Assembly: GCF_012863495.1 (NCBI RefSeq)
Contig: NZ_JAAVJL010000002.1
Span: 312,501-376,500 of the forward strand
Direction of reading: 5' to 3'
Source of the DNA: Pseudanabaena yagii GIHE-NHR1
GTDB taxonomy: Bacteria; Cyanobacteriota; Cyanobacteriia; Pseudanabaenales; Pseudanabaenaceae
DNA: 64,000 bases
This document shows, piece by piece, positions 1-10,200 of this stretch. The notes beneath the pieces are model-generated. The model was given only the letters and a program-made list of their open reading frames with translations, had not been told where the DNA came from and made no database searches. The position numbers were made by a program, and so were the translations under genes. The stretch's first letter is position 1; each line of letters opens with the position of its first letter.

Positions 1-166
1 AGGTGTGGATCGGGTGTGGGTAGTTTACCCACCCATGCGAAGTATCACCGTGTTTTTTGGCGATCGCCCACCTGAGACTTATCGAGGCGATCGCCTATTA
101 ACGGATGAGTTGTTTCCTAATTTAGCAGTCACATCGGAGCAGTTCTTTGTCAAAGCAGGTATTTAG
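1..166 (+). CDS. C-terminal end of a Uma2 family (DUF820) endonuclease-like protein, partial
   Basis: Only the last ~54 codons are present, reading in frame from base 2 to a TAG at 164-166. The segment reads GVDRVWVVYPPMRSITVF followed by a YRGDRLL turn and a hydrophobic C-terminal strand. This is the typical end of Uma2/DUF820 proteins, which have a PD-(D/E)XK nuclease-like fold and are greatly expanded in cyanobacteria. Their cellular role is mostly unknown. The catalytic part lies outside the window. The gene converges tail to tail with the esterase-like gene and overlaps its stop codon by a few bases. The identification rests on the short C-terminal pattern only. Confidence 0.65.
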   Translation, partial: GVDRVWVVYPPMRSITVFFGDRPPETYRGDRLLTDELFPNLAVTSEQFFVKAGI

Positions 167-1356
167 CGGACGATACTGGAATTACGATTAAGTCGAAATA
201 CTAGAAATTGAGTGAATTGGTGATCGCTAAAATTATCATCACTTACCAGAATAAGACTTTGTGAACCATCGGCTAAACGGGGACCGATCGCCATTCCTTC
301 TAAATTGTCTAATTTAATGCCAAGGGTTGCCAAATCTAGAACTAGACTTTTACGAATCGATCGCACGTTGGGACTAGAGCGAAAGCTTTTAATTGATGAG
401 GTGTCATCAGCACTGCCCGTAGCAATTTGCCAGATTTTCGCACTCAGTCCTGCTGTGCCATTAGAGCGCTCAAGGGTGAGGAAATGTCCACCGCGATCGA
501 GTGCGACCAGATCATTTACGCCGATTTGGGTAACAGGTGGAGTCATCGCTTCGACAGGATAACGATGCTCGGCAACAATTAGCGGTGCAATATTGCCAAC
601 TAGATAATGCAAAAATCGACTTTCCGATGGTTGGCTTGCATCGGATTGAGTATCCTGAGCTAGAGCATTTTCGGTAATTGTAAAAACGCGATAGGGATCG
701 CCGATTGAGTCGCGAATTACTGTGAGGGATTCAAAGCCAAGATTATCTCTTACTCCCTGTGGCTCCGATTTAGAAATCTGATTTTGGTTGGAATTTGATT
801 CCTTTTTTGGCTCGAACAAATAGCGCTGCGGAATTGGTAAACTGCGTAGCCATTTCCCTGTCAAGAGATCGAACTCATCAATAAATGGCGGAATGCCTTT
901 GCTAGTTACACCTTCACTGGAAATTAACACCGTGCGATCGCCTGTTAAGGCAATTCCTTCAGGATCAACTTCGCCCTTGGGATAGGTATTGCCTGTTTTA
1001 TCTTTGAGCAAGTCCACACCGATTACTTCCACATTTTCCAGATTAGGATGCTCTGGTTCAGAACTGAATTTCAACTTGAGAGCATAAAATCTTGCGGGAG
1101 CAAATTCACTGCGATCGTCAGAAATAGCGTAGAAAGTATTTTCAAAGCGATCATAAGTGAGTCCTGATAGCCCACCGACGGGAGTATTCTCAAACTTTTG
1201 TTTTGGTAATTTATACTCATTAATGAAGTCTAGCGATACATTCAGAAAGGTGCGATCGCTTGCTGCTATAGCTGGTAAATGAGCAATGCTAAAGACTGTC
1301 AAAAATATGAGGCAGCAGCCAATTAATAACTTCCAAAACTTTTTCAATGAGAACAT
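163..1356 (-). CDS. Secreted esterase-like activity of phytase family protein
   Basis: The product is ~397 residues with an N-terminal signal sequence (lysines, then LLIGCCLIFLTVFSIAHL, then an AIAA cleavage-like site), so it is probably periplasmic or exported. The remainder resembles the phytase-like esterase beta-propeller family (PF13449): GGLSGLTYD near the N-terminus, DPEGIALTGD, GFESLTV and LDNLEGMAIGP at the end. These proteins are assumed to hydrolyse phosphate or ester bonds, but the substrate is unknown. I chose the ATG at 1356. The longer frame begins with a GTG at 1377 inside the upstream dus gene, whereas 1356 lies just after the dus stop, suggesting a dus-esterase transcription unit. 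Confidence 0.75.
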   Translation of the reverse strand: MFSLKKFWKLLIGCCLIFLTVFSIAHLPAIAASDRTFLNVSLDFINEYKLPKQKFENTPVGGLSGLTYDRFENTFYAISDDRSEFAPARFYALKLKFSSEPEHPNLENVEVIGVDLLKDKTGNTYPKGEVDPEGIALTGDRTVLISSEGVTSKGIPPFIDEFDLLTGKWLRSLPIPQRYLFEPKKESNSNQNQISKSEPQGVRDNLGFESLTVIRDSIGDPYRVFTITENALAQDTQSDASQPSESRFLHYLVGNIAPLIVAEHRYPVEAMTPPVTQIGVNDLVALDRGGHFLTLERSNGTAGLSAKIWQIATGSADDTSSIKSFRSSPNVRSIRKSLVLDLATLGIKLDNLEGMAIGPRLADGSQSLILVSDDNFSDHQFTQFLVFRLNRNSSIVR

Positions 1357-1360
1357 ATAC

Positions 1361-2407
1361 TTATTCACAGGATTCACAACTAGGACGCGCTACTAGATTT
1401 TCGTATGGTTCGATCGCAAAGGGAAGTTCAGGATTTGTCAATAAATGGCGATCGCACAAATCAAAAAGCTCTTGCTTTGACTGCACTAAGCGCATTCCTG
1501 CTAAGAATTTGCCTTCGGGATCGATACCAGTACCAATAAAGTTCAAGAACTTCTTCAAACTATTTACATGGGATTTCTCTCTGAGTGTATCTTGGCAAGT
1601 AATCGCAAATAGATGCTGAATATATTTGTACACATCCGCTAGGGTAATTACTTGGACAGGATTTCCTGCAAAGCGATCGCGAATTTGCTGAAAGATCCAA
1701 GGATTGCGAATCGCTGATCGCCCGATCATCACTCCTGCCGCCCCTGTTTCTTGAATAACCTGTTCGGCTTTGAGGTAAGAAGTGACATTGCCATTGGCTA
1801 ATACAGGACAATTAACAGTTTGTACTGCTTGACGGATTAAGTCATAATGCACTTCGCCACGATATAACTCCTTGACTGTGCGCCCATGCAAGCTCAGCAG
1901 ATCAATTTGATATTGATTGATTAGATATAAAAGTTTTTCAAAATTATCGGTCGAGTCAAAGCCTACGCGCATTTTCACAGTAAAGAGTCCCGAAATTTGC
2001 GATCGCAAAGCATCAAAAATCCGCTCGATGGTTTCAGGTTCGCGCAATAGCCCACCCCCAACATTTTTGCGATAGACACGCGGCGCAGGACAGCCAAGGT
2101 TAAGATCAATTCCTGCGATCGGGTACTTGGTAAGCTGCTGAGCAATCCGCAACATATCAGGAATGCTTTCGCCAATTAATTGAGCAAATACGGGTCTACC
2201 CGTCGTATTACAGGTAATTGATTTGAGAATCTTTTTGTCGAGATTAGAGTTGGCATATACCCGAAAATATTCAGTCACGTAATAATCGGGACAGCCATAT
2301 TCGCTAAGCATTTGCATGAAGGCAAGATCGGTTACATCCTGCATGGGGGCAAGTGCCGTGAGTGGTTGTCCAGATAAAATTGGTGATGGTAGAGGTCGGG
2401 AAGGCAC
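1361..2407 (-). CDS. dus: tRNA-dihydrouridine synthase (Dus family)
   Basis: FMN/NADPH-dependent enzyme that reduces uridines in the D-loop of tRNAs. The 348-residue length fits the family. Visible hallmarks in order: the N-terminal LAPMQDVTD phosphate/FMN region, the DLNLGCPAPRV segment with the catalytic cysteine, VKMRVGFDS, LHGRTVKELYRG, PVLANGNV and the FMN phosphate-binding GVMIGRSAIRNPWIF. The start is a GTG at 2407; no ATG in frame precedes the conserved LAPMQDV. It ends four bases before the start of the esterase-like gene. The subfamily (DusB/DusC-like) cannot be fixed by eye. Confidence 0.9.
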   Translation of the reverse strand: MPSRPLPSPILSGQPLTALAPMQDVTDLAFMQMLSEYGCPDYYVTEYFRVYANSNLDKKILKSITCNTTGRPVFAQLIGESIPDMLRIAQQLTKYPIAGIDLNLGCPAPRVYRKNVGGGLLREPETIERIFDALRSQISGLFTVKMRVGFDSTDNFEKLLYLINQYQIDLLSLHGRTVKELYRGEVHYDLIRQAVQTVNCPVLANGNVTSYLKAEQVIQETGAAGVMIGRSAIRNPWIFQQIRDRFAGNPVQVITLADVYKYIQHLFAITCQDTLREKSHVNSLKKFLNFIGTGIDPEGKFLAGMRLVQSKQELFDLCDRHLLTNPELPFAIEPYENLVARPSCESCE

Positions 2408-2445
2408 AATTTTTATGTTCTATGACAGCAGTTTTTTCTGCAATC

Positions 2446-3180
2446 TTACTCTGATTGGGGAATCTCTTTCCATAATGTTGAAACTTCACGAATACTCGAA
2501 AAGCTTCCGTTCCCTAAAATTAAGTGATCTAAGAGAGGAATACTTAGCATTCTCGCAGCTTCTAACAATTGGCGTGTAAGCTTAATATCTTCAGGACTAG
2601 GCGTAGTATTCCCTGATGGATGATTGTGAGCCACGATCAGACGTACTGCCCCACTTTTAAGCACTTCTCGAAAAATATCACGGGGATGAGCAAGGGTTTC
2701 TGTCGCTGTGCCAATGGTGATGATCCGTTGAGCAATGATGCGATTTTTGTTATCGAGCATGACCACGGCGAGGCGTTCCTGTGGTTGCCACATCAGATCT
2801 TGACTAAGAGCCGCCGCCGCGATTGCAGGATCGGTCACTTCGGTCAAGTCAGGCGGCTTCGCATAAAGTGCCCTTTTTCCTAACTCGATCGCTGCCAAAA
2901 TTGCTGTAGCCTTGGCGGGACCCACACCCTCAATTTGCATGAGCTCTTCGGCGGATACCGTTTGCAAAGCCGCGACAGGATCACCAGTGCGATCTTTGCC
3001 AATGGTCTGCAAAATTAACTGTCCCAACCCTACTGCCGATAGCTTGCCTGCTCCCTGTCCCGTGCCTAGTAGGATCGCGACTAATTCGGCATTAGAGAGA
3101 CTGCGAACTCCTTGGCTGAGTAATCTTTCCCTTGGGCGATCGCTCTCAGCCATATCGACAATTCGCAGAGAATAAGTCAT
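2446..3180 (-). CDS. radC: RadC family JAMM/MPN protein
   Basis: A 244-residue RadC-type protein. The N-terminal half contains helix-hairpin-helix-like DNA-binding sequence ([21 protein letters not shown]). The C-terminal half has the JAMM metal site, with [14 protein letters not shown] and the upstream glutamate region ([17 protein letters not shown]). Historically annotated as DNA repair, the family's real activity remains unclear. The start is an ATG, followed by a run typical of the family ([12 protein letters not shown]). It lies 38 bp upstream of dus on the same strand, so the two may be co-transcribed. Confidence 0.9.
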   Translation of the reverse strand: MTYSLRIVDMAESDRPRERLLSQGVRSLSNAELVAILLGTGQGAGKLSAVGLGQLILQTIGKDRTGDPVAALQTVSAEELMQIEGVGPAKATAILAAIELGKRALYAKPPDLTEVTDPAIAAAALSQDLMWQPQERLAVVMLDNKNRIIAQRIITIGTATETLAHPRDIFREVLKSGAVRLIVAHNHPSGNTTPSPEDIKLTRQLLEAARMLSIPLLDHLILGNGSFSSIREVSTLWKEIPQSE

Positions 3181-3285
3181 CTAAAGTTCCACCCAATAGT
3201 TATCAAAATTTTGGCGTAATTAGTTAATCTGCAAGGATTGGAAGCATTGCTTAGCGATAAGGGACTTGCTATTAAAGTACCTGTG

Positions 3286-3329
3286 GCTTCGGCTCCGCTC
3301 AGCCAACGTTAGCTGAGCGAAGTCGAAGC
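3286..3329. repeat. Imperfect inverted repeat related to the MITE-A core
   Basis: Arms of 18 bp (GCTTCGGCTCCGCTCAGC and its complement with two mismatches) flank an 8-base loop. The same core (CTCCGCTCAGC...GCTGAGCGAAGTCGAAGC) forms the centre of the two 102-bp elements at 7119 and 61553, but the flanking arms of those elements are missing here. It lies in the 216-bp gap between the membrane protein gene and radC; nothing else is recognisable in that gap. Confidence 0.7.
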
Positions 3330-3396
3330 TAGATAACTTTGGTGAAACATTTTTTATCCGCAAGAGCCTAAATGCAAACTGATCTGGAAAACACAA

Positions 3397-5004
3397 CTAT
3401 GAATCCCAGAAATAGGCACATAGATATTCGGTTAGAGTAACTGCGGGCAATCCTACCCTTTGACTATCAAAATTAGAAATTTGCGGTTGCAAAATGACTT
3501 TGCATTGAGGTAAAAACTTCTGTTTCTCTGGAGCCTTACTCTTCAACTGCTTTAATTGATTCACGACAGTAGGATTGACATTAGCTGCCGCAGACTCAGC
3601 TCTTTGTTGAATATCTACCCATTTGCTGATTTGGACTAATTCAGCACGATAGATTTTGAGTGCTTTTTGAGCATCTGCATATAGCAAAGAATCGGTAGGA
3701 ATTTCTTCCAATAATTTGATCGCCTGTTGACGCTTCTCTTGGGCGGATTTCCAAACAGTGGATTTATGGGGTGGATTTTGAACTAGTTTAGCTGCCTCAA
3801 TTGTGCCATTCTTCGCAGACTCCAACTTCTTATTCGCATCCTGCTCCAAATTAATCTTGCGATCAAATTCCTCTAGCTTCGGACGCAAAGCTGTTAACTC
3901 AGCCTGAGCATCCGTATACAATGAAGCAGGGCGATCAGGAACATCTTCTAATTGCGAAATAGTCGATTGTAATTGATTGCGAGTTTCGGTCAGGGATTCT
4001 AATTTTGTAACTGTTTTGGGATTGGGGGGTTGGTTACTCAAATCACGGGCATTGGTAATATATTTTTGTTGTACCGAACGATCCCATAGGAGCCAACCAC
4101 ATATCCCCAAGATGCTGATCGCTACGACGACAACGACACTAGATACAAGCAATGATTTAGACTTAGGTTCGGCTGTCTTTTCTAGTTCTGGTTGTTTTTC
4201 ACTCTCATCAACAGATTTTGGAGTCCGTCTCGTAGGTGGTAATGGCGGAGGTGGCGGCAATGGCATGGGCATAGCCATTGTGGTTTGATCTAAGGCAAGA
4301 TCATCATCTGTCCAAGCGTCTTTATCTATAGGCGATCGATGATTTGGAGATGGATGCTTTAAATCAAAAGCATCTGCATCTAGAGGATCTGGCTCTAGGC
4401 TATCTAACTCAAAGGTATTTTGCTTGAGTTTATCTAGTTTAAATTCCCCTAAATCTAAATCCCCAAAATCAAAGTCTTCAACCCGCTCGTTTTTGTGATT
4501 ACCATTGCTACTTACACGAGTATCAGTACTATTAGTACCATTCTTTAAAGCTGCCCTTCTCAGGTCATTCTCAATGCTTTGCTTAAAACCTTCAAATGTC
4601 TCAGGAATATCTGGCTTAAGCTCATTTCCCTGAATTGTGGTCTCATCACTAGTTTCGGTTGGGAAAGTTAGATTTCCTAGCTCTCCTAGCCCTTCTAATT
4701 CCTCTAGGTCATCGAGATCAAGTTCAATCAATGGTAAAGGTGGCTTGATATCACCTTTTCTTTGCCATTCGGGATGTTTGGCTCCAGCGATTCTGCCATA
4801 TAGTACTAAGCTACTTGCCCATTCGATACCTAGCTTATCTACACGGCGTTTCACAATATCATAGAGAGATGCGTAGTCAATCTCATCGCCATCGGCTCTA
4901 GAGATTAGAACATGTAGCTGAGATTCCTTGCGGCGGATTTGGGTTTTTACCTTATAGTTTTGAAGGTCTGCCTGTATCGCACTGACAATGCTAGCCTCAT
5001 CCAT
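3397..5004 (-). CDS. Hypothetical single-pass membrane protein with acidic N-terminal region and coiled-coil C-terminus
   Basis: No family is recognised with certainty. From the ATG at 5004 the product is ~535 residues. It has a ~100-residue folded N-terminal domain (starting MDEASIVSAIQADLQNYKVK), a long Asp/Leu/Glu-rich low-complexity stretch, a proline run (PLPPPPPLPP), one transmembrane helix around residues 280-305 (VSSVVVVVAISILGICGWLLW) and a charged helical C-terminal part. The 11-codon longer start at 5037 is less attractive because it narrows the divergent spacer to nblS. This layout suggests a cytoplasmic domain tethered to the membrane with a long linker; the function is unknown. 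Confidence 0.75.
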   Translation of the reverse strand: MDEASIVSAIQADLQNYKVKTQIRRKESQLHVLISRADGDEIDYASLYDIVKRRVDKLGIEWASSLVLYGRIAGAKHPEWQRKGDIKPPLPLIELDLDDLEELEGLGELGNLTFPTETSDETTIQGNELKPDIPETFEGFKQSIENDLRRAALKNGTNSTDTRVSSNGNHKNERVEDFDFGDLDLGEFKLDKLKQNTFELDSLEPDPLDADAFDLKHPSPNHRSPIDKDAWTDDDLALDQTTMAMPMPLPPPPPLPPTRRTPKSVDESEKQPELEKTAEPKSKSLLVSSVVVVVAISILGICGWLLWDRSVQQKYITNARDLSNQPPNPKTVTKLESLTETRNQLQSTISQLEDVPDRPASLYTDAQAELTALRPKLEEFDRKINLEQDANKKLESAKNGTIEAAKLVQNPPHKSTVWKSAQEKRQQAIKLLEEIPTDSLLYADAQKALKIYRAELVQISKWVDIQQRAESAAANVNPTVVNQLKQLKSKAPEKQKFLPQCKVILQPQISNFDSQRVGLPAVTLTEYLCAYFWDS

Positions 5005-5085
5005 CTTGAGATCCTTACCCTTGCGTTTCGATCGCACATATTAAACGAAAAGCCATACAAAAATCTAACAAATGCCTACAAAAAG

Positions 5086-7062
5086 ATGAACTTTTTGATT
5101 CAAATTTACAATACATCTCGACGTTGGTGGACAGAGTTTTCACTACAAACGAAGCTAATGGCTCTGATTACGCTGTTAGTGTCTTTGTTAATGAGTGCGG
5201 TCACATTTTGGGCGGTCAACGATATTCAAACCGATGCTCGCCTCAATGATACGCGCTTTGGCAAAGACTTGGGATTGTTACTTGCTGCTAATGTTGCCCC
5301 TTTAGTTGCGAAAAATGATCTAGAGGAAGTAACGCGACTATCTAAAGAATTTTACGATAGTAGCTCTAGCATCCGCTATATTCTTTACGCCGATCCCGAT
5401 GGCGAAATTTTTTATGGTATCCCGTTTAATTCCAATGAGGTGCAAAATTCGCTGAGCATCAGGCGGAGGATTCAGTTACCTGAAGATCCGATGACACGCC
5501 CCGATCGCCCTTTAGTACGTCAGCATATTACACCACAGGGCGAAGTAACCGATATTTTTGTAAATCTACAACATGATGGTAAATCCCTAGGAATTATTGC
5601 GATCGGGATTAATCCCAATCCTACGGCAGTTGCTTCTTCGGGATTGACTTTAGATGTAACGACAGCCGTCTTTGTGTCGATTTGGGCAATGGTAATTTTG
5701 GGGGCTGCATCGAATGCGGTGACAATTACGCGACCACTGCGGGAACTAGTGGCAGGGGTACAAAATATTGCCAGTGGTAATTTTAAGCAGCGCATTGATC
5801 TGCCTTTTGGGGGTGAATTAGGGGAATTGATTCGTAGTTTTAATGAGATGGCTCAGAGGCTCAAAACCTATGAGGAGCAAAACATTGAGGAGTTAACAGC
5901 TCAAAAGGCAAAGCTAGAAACCTTGGTATCGACGATCGCAGATGGGGCATTATTACTGGACTCGGATATGCGAATTGTCCTTGCTAACCCTGCGGCGATT
6001 AAAATCATGGGCTGGGAGCAGGATGCAGAAAATAGTAGCTGGAAAGGTAAAAGTATCTTAAATATTTTACCAGAGCGACTCAGTGAGGAATTAGGGCGAT
6101 CGCTGATGCAAATTGCTACAGGCGATCGCGAAGGTGGCGAATTTCGGATCATGGCATCGGGGGATAAGGGGGACTCGGTGTTAGCCCATGCTTTTAGGAT
6201 CTGGATTACCAGCGTATTAAGTACTAGTAATGCCATTAAGGGGATTGCAATCACGATCCAAGACATCACCCGTGAGGTGGAGCTAAATGCTGCCCAGAGC
6301 CGTTTTATTAGTAATGTCAGCCATGAGTTACGCACACCATTATTTAATATCAAGTCTTTTATTGAGACTTTGCATGAATATGGCGATGAGTTAAGCGATG
6401 AACAGAAAAAAGAATTTCTCGGTACGGCAAATAATGAAACCGATCGCCTGACGCGTCTTGTCAATGATGTACTAGATCTCTCGCGCCTCGAGTCGGGTCG
6501 TCAATACCATTTCTCGGCGATCGATCTATCCGAAACCATCGAACAAACGGTACGCACCTATAAACTCAATGCTTCCTCCAAGGGGATTGAGCTAATCCAT
6601 GAAATTGCGCCAAATCTAGAAAGAATTTGGGGTAACTATGATTTGATTTTGCAGGTGTTATCTAATCTCGTTGGCAATGCGCTCAAATTCACTGAAGCTG
6701 GCGGTAAAGTAACGATCCGTATTTATCCTTGGCAAGACCAAACCACCACCCAGCCCCATCGCATTGTCAATTATGTGCGGGTCGAAGTCGAAGATACAGG
6801 TTGCGGTATTCCTGCCGAAGATTGCGATCGCGTATTTGATCGTTTTTACCGCGTCGAGGATAAAGTGCATACCCTTGAAGGTACTGGCTTAGGTTTATCG
6901 ATTGTCCGCAACATCATCGAAAAGCACCATAGTACAATCCATATTAAGAGTGAGGTTGGGGTGGGTACGACGTTCTGGTTTGATTTGAGCGTATATCAAG
7001 ATCGATGTGAGTTGCCAGTAGCAGGAACTATCTCTGCACCAGTTCAAGCAATGACCGTTTAG
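5086..7062 (+). CDS. nblS: NblS/Hik33 (DspA)-type membrane sensor histidine kinase
   Basis: A 658-residue sensor kinase, close to the usual length for cyanobacterial NblS/Hik33. This family controls responses to high light, cold, osmotic and nutrient stress, including phycobilisome degradation. The order is: TM1 (~23-45, LMALITLLVSLLMSAVTFWAV), extracytoplasmic loop with the DARLNDTRFGKDLGLLLAANVAPLV region, TM2 (~190-215), HAMP, PAS, HisKA (VSHELRTPLFNI, phospho-His at residue 413) and HATPase (NALKFT, DTGCGIP, GTGLGLSIV). The start is the ATG at 5086; the open frame extends upstream, but only through the divergent gene. RpaB-type regulators are the usual partners of this family; none is adjacent. 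Confidence 0.9.
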   Translation: MNFLIQIYNTSRRWWTEFSLQTKLMALITLLVSLLMSAVTFWAVNDIQTDARLNDTRFGKDLGLLLAANVAPLVAKNDLEEVTRLSKEFYDSSSSIRYILYADPDGEIFYGIPFNSNEVQNSLSIRRRIQLPEDPMTRPDRPLVRQHITPQGEVTDIFVNLQHDGKSLGIIAIGINPNPTAVASSGLTLDVTTAVFVSIWAMVILGAASNAVTITRPLRELVAGVQNIASGNFKQRIDLPFGGELGELIRSFNEMAQRLKTYEEQNIEELTAQKAKLETLVSTIADGALLLDSDMRIVLANPAAIKIMGWEQDAENSSWKGKSILNILPERLSEELGRSLMQIATGDREGGEFRIMASGDKGDSVLAHAFRIWITSVLSTSNAIKGIAITIQDITREVELNAAQSRFISNVSHELRTPLFNIKSFIETLHEYGDELSDEQKKEFLGTANNETDRLTRLVNDVLDLSRLESGRQYHFSAIDLSETIEQTVRTYKLNASSKGIELIHEIAPNLERIWGNYDLILQVLSNLVGNALKFTEAGGKVTIRIYPWQDQTTTQPHRIVNYVRVEVEDTGCGIPAEDCDRVFDRFYRVEDKVHTLEGTGLGLSIVRNIIEKHHSTIHIKSEVGVGTTFWFDLSVYQDRCELPVAGTISAPVQAMTV

Positions 7063-7074
7063 TTTCGCATAGCG

Positions 7075-7119
7075 ATAAATTTTTGTGCCGCCCGCTACGC
7101 GGGCGGCACAAAAATTTAT
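7075..7119. terminator. Perfect 21-bp hairpin downstream of nblS (GC-TAC-GC centre)
   Basis: The arms at 7075-7095 and 7099-7119 are exactly complementary, with a TAC loop closed by GC on both sides. The stem is GC-rich inside and A/T-rich outside and starts 12 bases after the nblS stop, so it could act as a terminator. Its last base is also the first base of the neighbouring MITE-A copy. Confidence 0.75.
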
Positions 7120-7220
7120 AGTTGTTTTAAATAATTTGCAGAGGGGCTTCGACTCCGCTCAGCCATCGGTGTAAGCTAGCTGAGCGAAGTCGAAGCTGTA
7201 GTTCTTATTTAAATTATCTA
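7119..7220 (+). mobile_element. MITE-A copy 1 (102 bp, TA target duplication)
   Basis: This 102-bp element runs from TAGTTGTTTTAAATAA to TTATTTAAATTATCTA, so its ends are imperfect inverted repeats of the form TAG-N4-TTTAAATAA. The flanking bases are TA at 7117-7118 and TA at 7221-7222. An inverted copy at 61553-61654 differs at four positions. It encodes no protein. The TA duplication is the signature of IS630/Tc1-type transposases, which presumably mobilise it in trans. Confidence 0.85.
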
Positions 7221-7229
7221 TATCAAATC

Positions 7230-10200
7230 CTAGTTTGAATTGTCCTCATGGAAAAATTGATATACTTTGTTATATTCAATTTCTAATTGTTGAATTGCTA
7301 ACTCTATAATCTTTAACTTACTAGTATGATCTGAGGATTTACAGAGCGAACTTAATTCTTTACAAATTGCCATCATTCTATCAGCACCAAGAGTGCCACA
7401 ACCACCCTTAAGCGAATGATTCTCAAAACTAATAGTAGAAAAATCTAGTTGTTGAAAAGCTTGTTGCATAGATGTAATCGCTCTCGCAGATTCAGCCAAA
7501 TAAGAATTTATAATTTCGGATGTATGCGACTTACCTACGCATTGTTCTAATATATCCAGTGAGATTGGATTAATGATATCTAACCCATCAATAGAAGATA
7601 AAAGTTGAGCAGAGACTTGATGATTTAGCGACTCATCTTTCTGTTTAGGTTGATATTGATTTAATAATGTCTCAGGTAATTGAGTTATATGATCTATATA
7701 TTGGGATGATAACTTATTGGTATATTCCTGACTAGGTGATCGCAATTTCATTAAGTCTAATGTTGGTGCATTGAAGTTAGTTTTGATTTGTAAACGCTCA
7801 GCCACCCTCTGCAAAGTAATGACGAGATCTTCGATTTTTAAAGGTTTAGTAAGATAGTCATTCATGCCCGCAGCTAAAGCTATGTCGCGAGACTCTCGAA
7901 AAGCATTTGCCGATAGTCCCACAATCCAAGGATTGCGATCGCATAATTGCCGAATATTTCGACAAGCAGTTAACCCATCCATTGTAGGCATTTGAATATC
8001 CATAAAAACTAAATCGTAGCTATGTCTTTCTAACGCATGAACAGCTTCTAATCCATTCGCAACTGCATCACATTGGTATCCTAATCGCTCTAACATCAAT
8101 AAGAGAATTTGTTGATTGATCGAGTTATCTTCAACAATTAAAGTTCGTAAAGGATAGTTATCTGCAAAGTGGTTAGTTACCGTTAAGTCTTGATATGGTT
8201 GAATTATTTTTTGAGAGTTATCTTCTGTAAATAAGTTAAGAAATGAATTATATAGCTTAGATCTAGTAATTGGTTTAGTTAAATAGTCAGAAAAGAGATT
8301 AGAGCTACCAGCATGATTATTTACTACTGATGACAAGAGAATAATCGGTAACGAAGAGAAAATATCATGGATATTACTTGCTAAATCTAATACATTGATA
8401 GACTGTAAATTTTGGTCAATAACAATAGCATCAAAGTCTGATAATTCTAAATACTTGAGTGCTTCTACTTCTGAATAGGCTGAATGCACAACCATCCCCC
8501 ATAATTGTCCATAGGTCAAGATGATTTGCTGAACTGTTCTATTGGTATGAATAACCAGAATCTGTTTATGTTTTAGTGCAGGCGCGATCGCTAATGGTTC
8601 CGTATTAATTGCTCTTGCACAGATGGAAAATCGAAAAGTTGCACCTTGCCCAACTTCACTCTCAACCTGAATATCTCCGCCCATGAGATGGCAAAGTTCC
8701 TTGCTAATAGCTAAGCCTAACCCAGTTCCTCCATATTGTCGAGTAATCGAACTATCGGCTTGACTAAAAGGTTTAAACAGTCGCGCGATCGCTTCAGGTG
8801 CAATTCCAATACCTGTATCTCTTACTGTAAAATTCAATTGATATGTATTTGTCGCCTGATCCAACAAAGTAGCAGTGACAGTAATCGCAACTTCTCCATT
8901 GTCAGTGAATTTAATCGCATTGCCGATTAGATTTACCAAAATCTGACGTAGACAAGTAGCGTCACTGATAATACTTTGAGGAACATCAATATCAATTAAG
9001 AGAGATAGCTCTAAGGACTTTTCCTCAGCACTAGATGCCATCAATTCAAGGATTTCTTCAATCAAGCAATGGAGATCAAAGGTATTCTCTTCAATCTCAA
9101 TCTCACCTGACTCAATCTGGGAAAAGTCAAGAATTTTATTAATCACTGATAATAGTACTTCTCCACCTTGGCGAATTACTGAGACAAATTGTTGCTGCTG
9201 TTCAGAGAGAGGAGTATTGCTTAATAGTCCAGTCATGCCGATCACCGCATTCATTGGTGTGCGAATTTCATGACTCATGGCGGCTAAAAATTCACTCTTC
9301 GCTTTATTCGCCGCTTCCGCAACCTTGGCAGCCGAGAGCTTTGCCTCATTTTGTTTGCGTTCGGTGACATCTTCAACACTTACGACAAATTGAATAGGCT
9401 TGTTATCTATACCATTGACTAAACTGACATGGCTCACGGCATCAATGGCAGTGCCATTCTTATGAAGATATTGCTTTTCGATGCTGTCATTTGTAGATTC
9501 TCCAGACAATAATCGATTTAAACAAGATAGAGTTAGATGGACATAGTCAGGATGTGTAATCTCAAATGCATACTTTTGTAATAGCTCATTGGCAGAATAT
9601 CCATATATTTTGCAAATTTCTTGATTCACCGTCAGAAATTTACCTTCTAAACTGAGGGTTGCCATGCCTACAGGTGCATTGTCAAAGGATGTTTTTAGAA
9701 GATCCTCACTTTGTCGTAATTTCTGCTCTCGATCTAATAGCTCAGCAGTACGTTGTTGAATTTTTTCTTCTAGAGAAGAGTTAAGCTGTTGTAGATTTTG
9801 ATATAGTTCTGCTTGATGAATGGCGATCGCTAGTTGTACTGACAATTGCTGAAGCAAGCGCAAATCTAGTTCTTCCCAATTACGAATCTGGGAGCATTGA
9901 TGAACGATCAGTAATCCCCATAGAGATTGCGAATTAGTTAATTGGTTCGCAGTCGTAGAGCCATTAAGATGGTTGGAAACTTGAGGCAAGAGAATGGGAA
10001 CTACGAGATTGGCTCTTACTTGAAACTTTTCTAAAAGCTGAATATGGCAGTTACTAAGGTTGGCATGATAAATGTCATTGGCGACAAAAATTTTGCCCTG
10101 TCGATATTCGCCACCTAAGTTATCTCGAAAACAGGAGTCAACTATATTGCTATGCAAACTAGCTACCCAAGGTTGATCAACAGCTTCGGCAACGATATTG

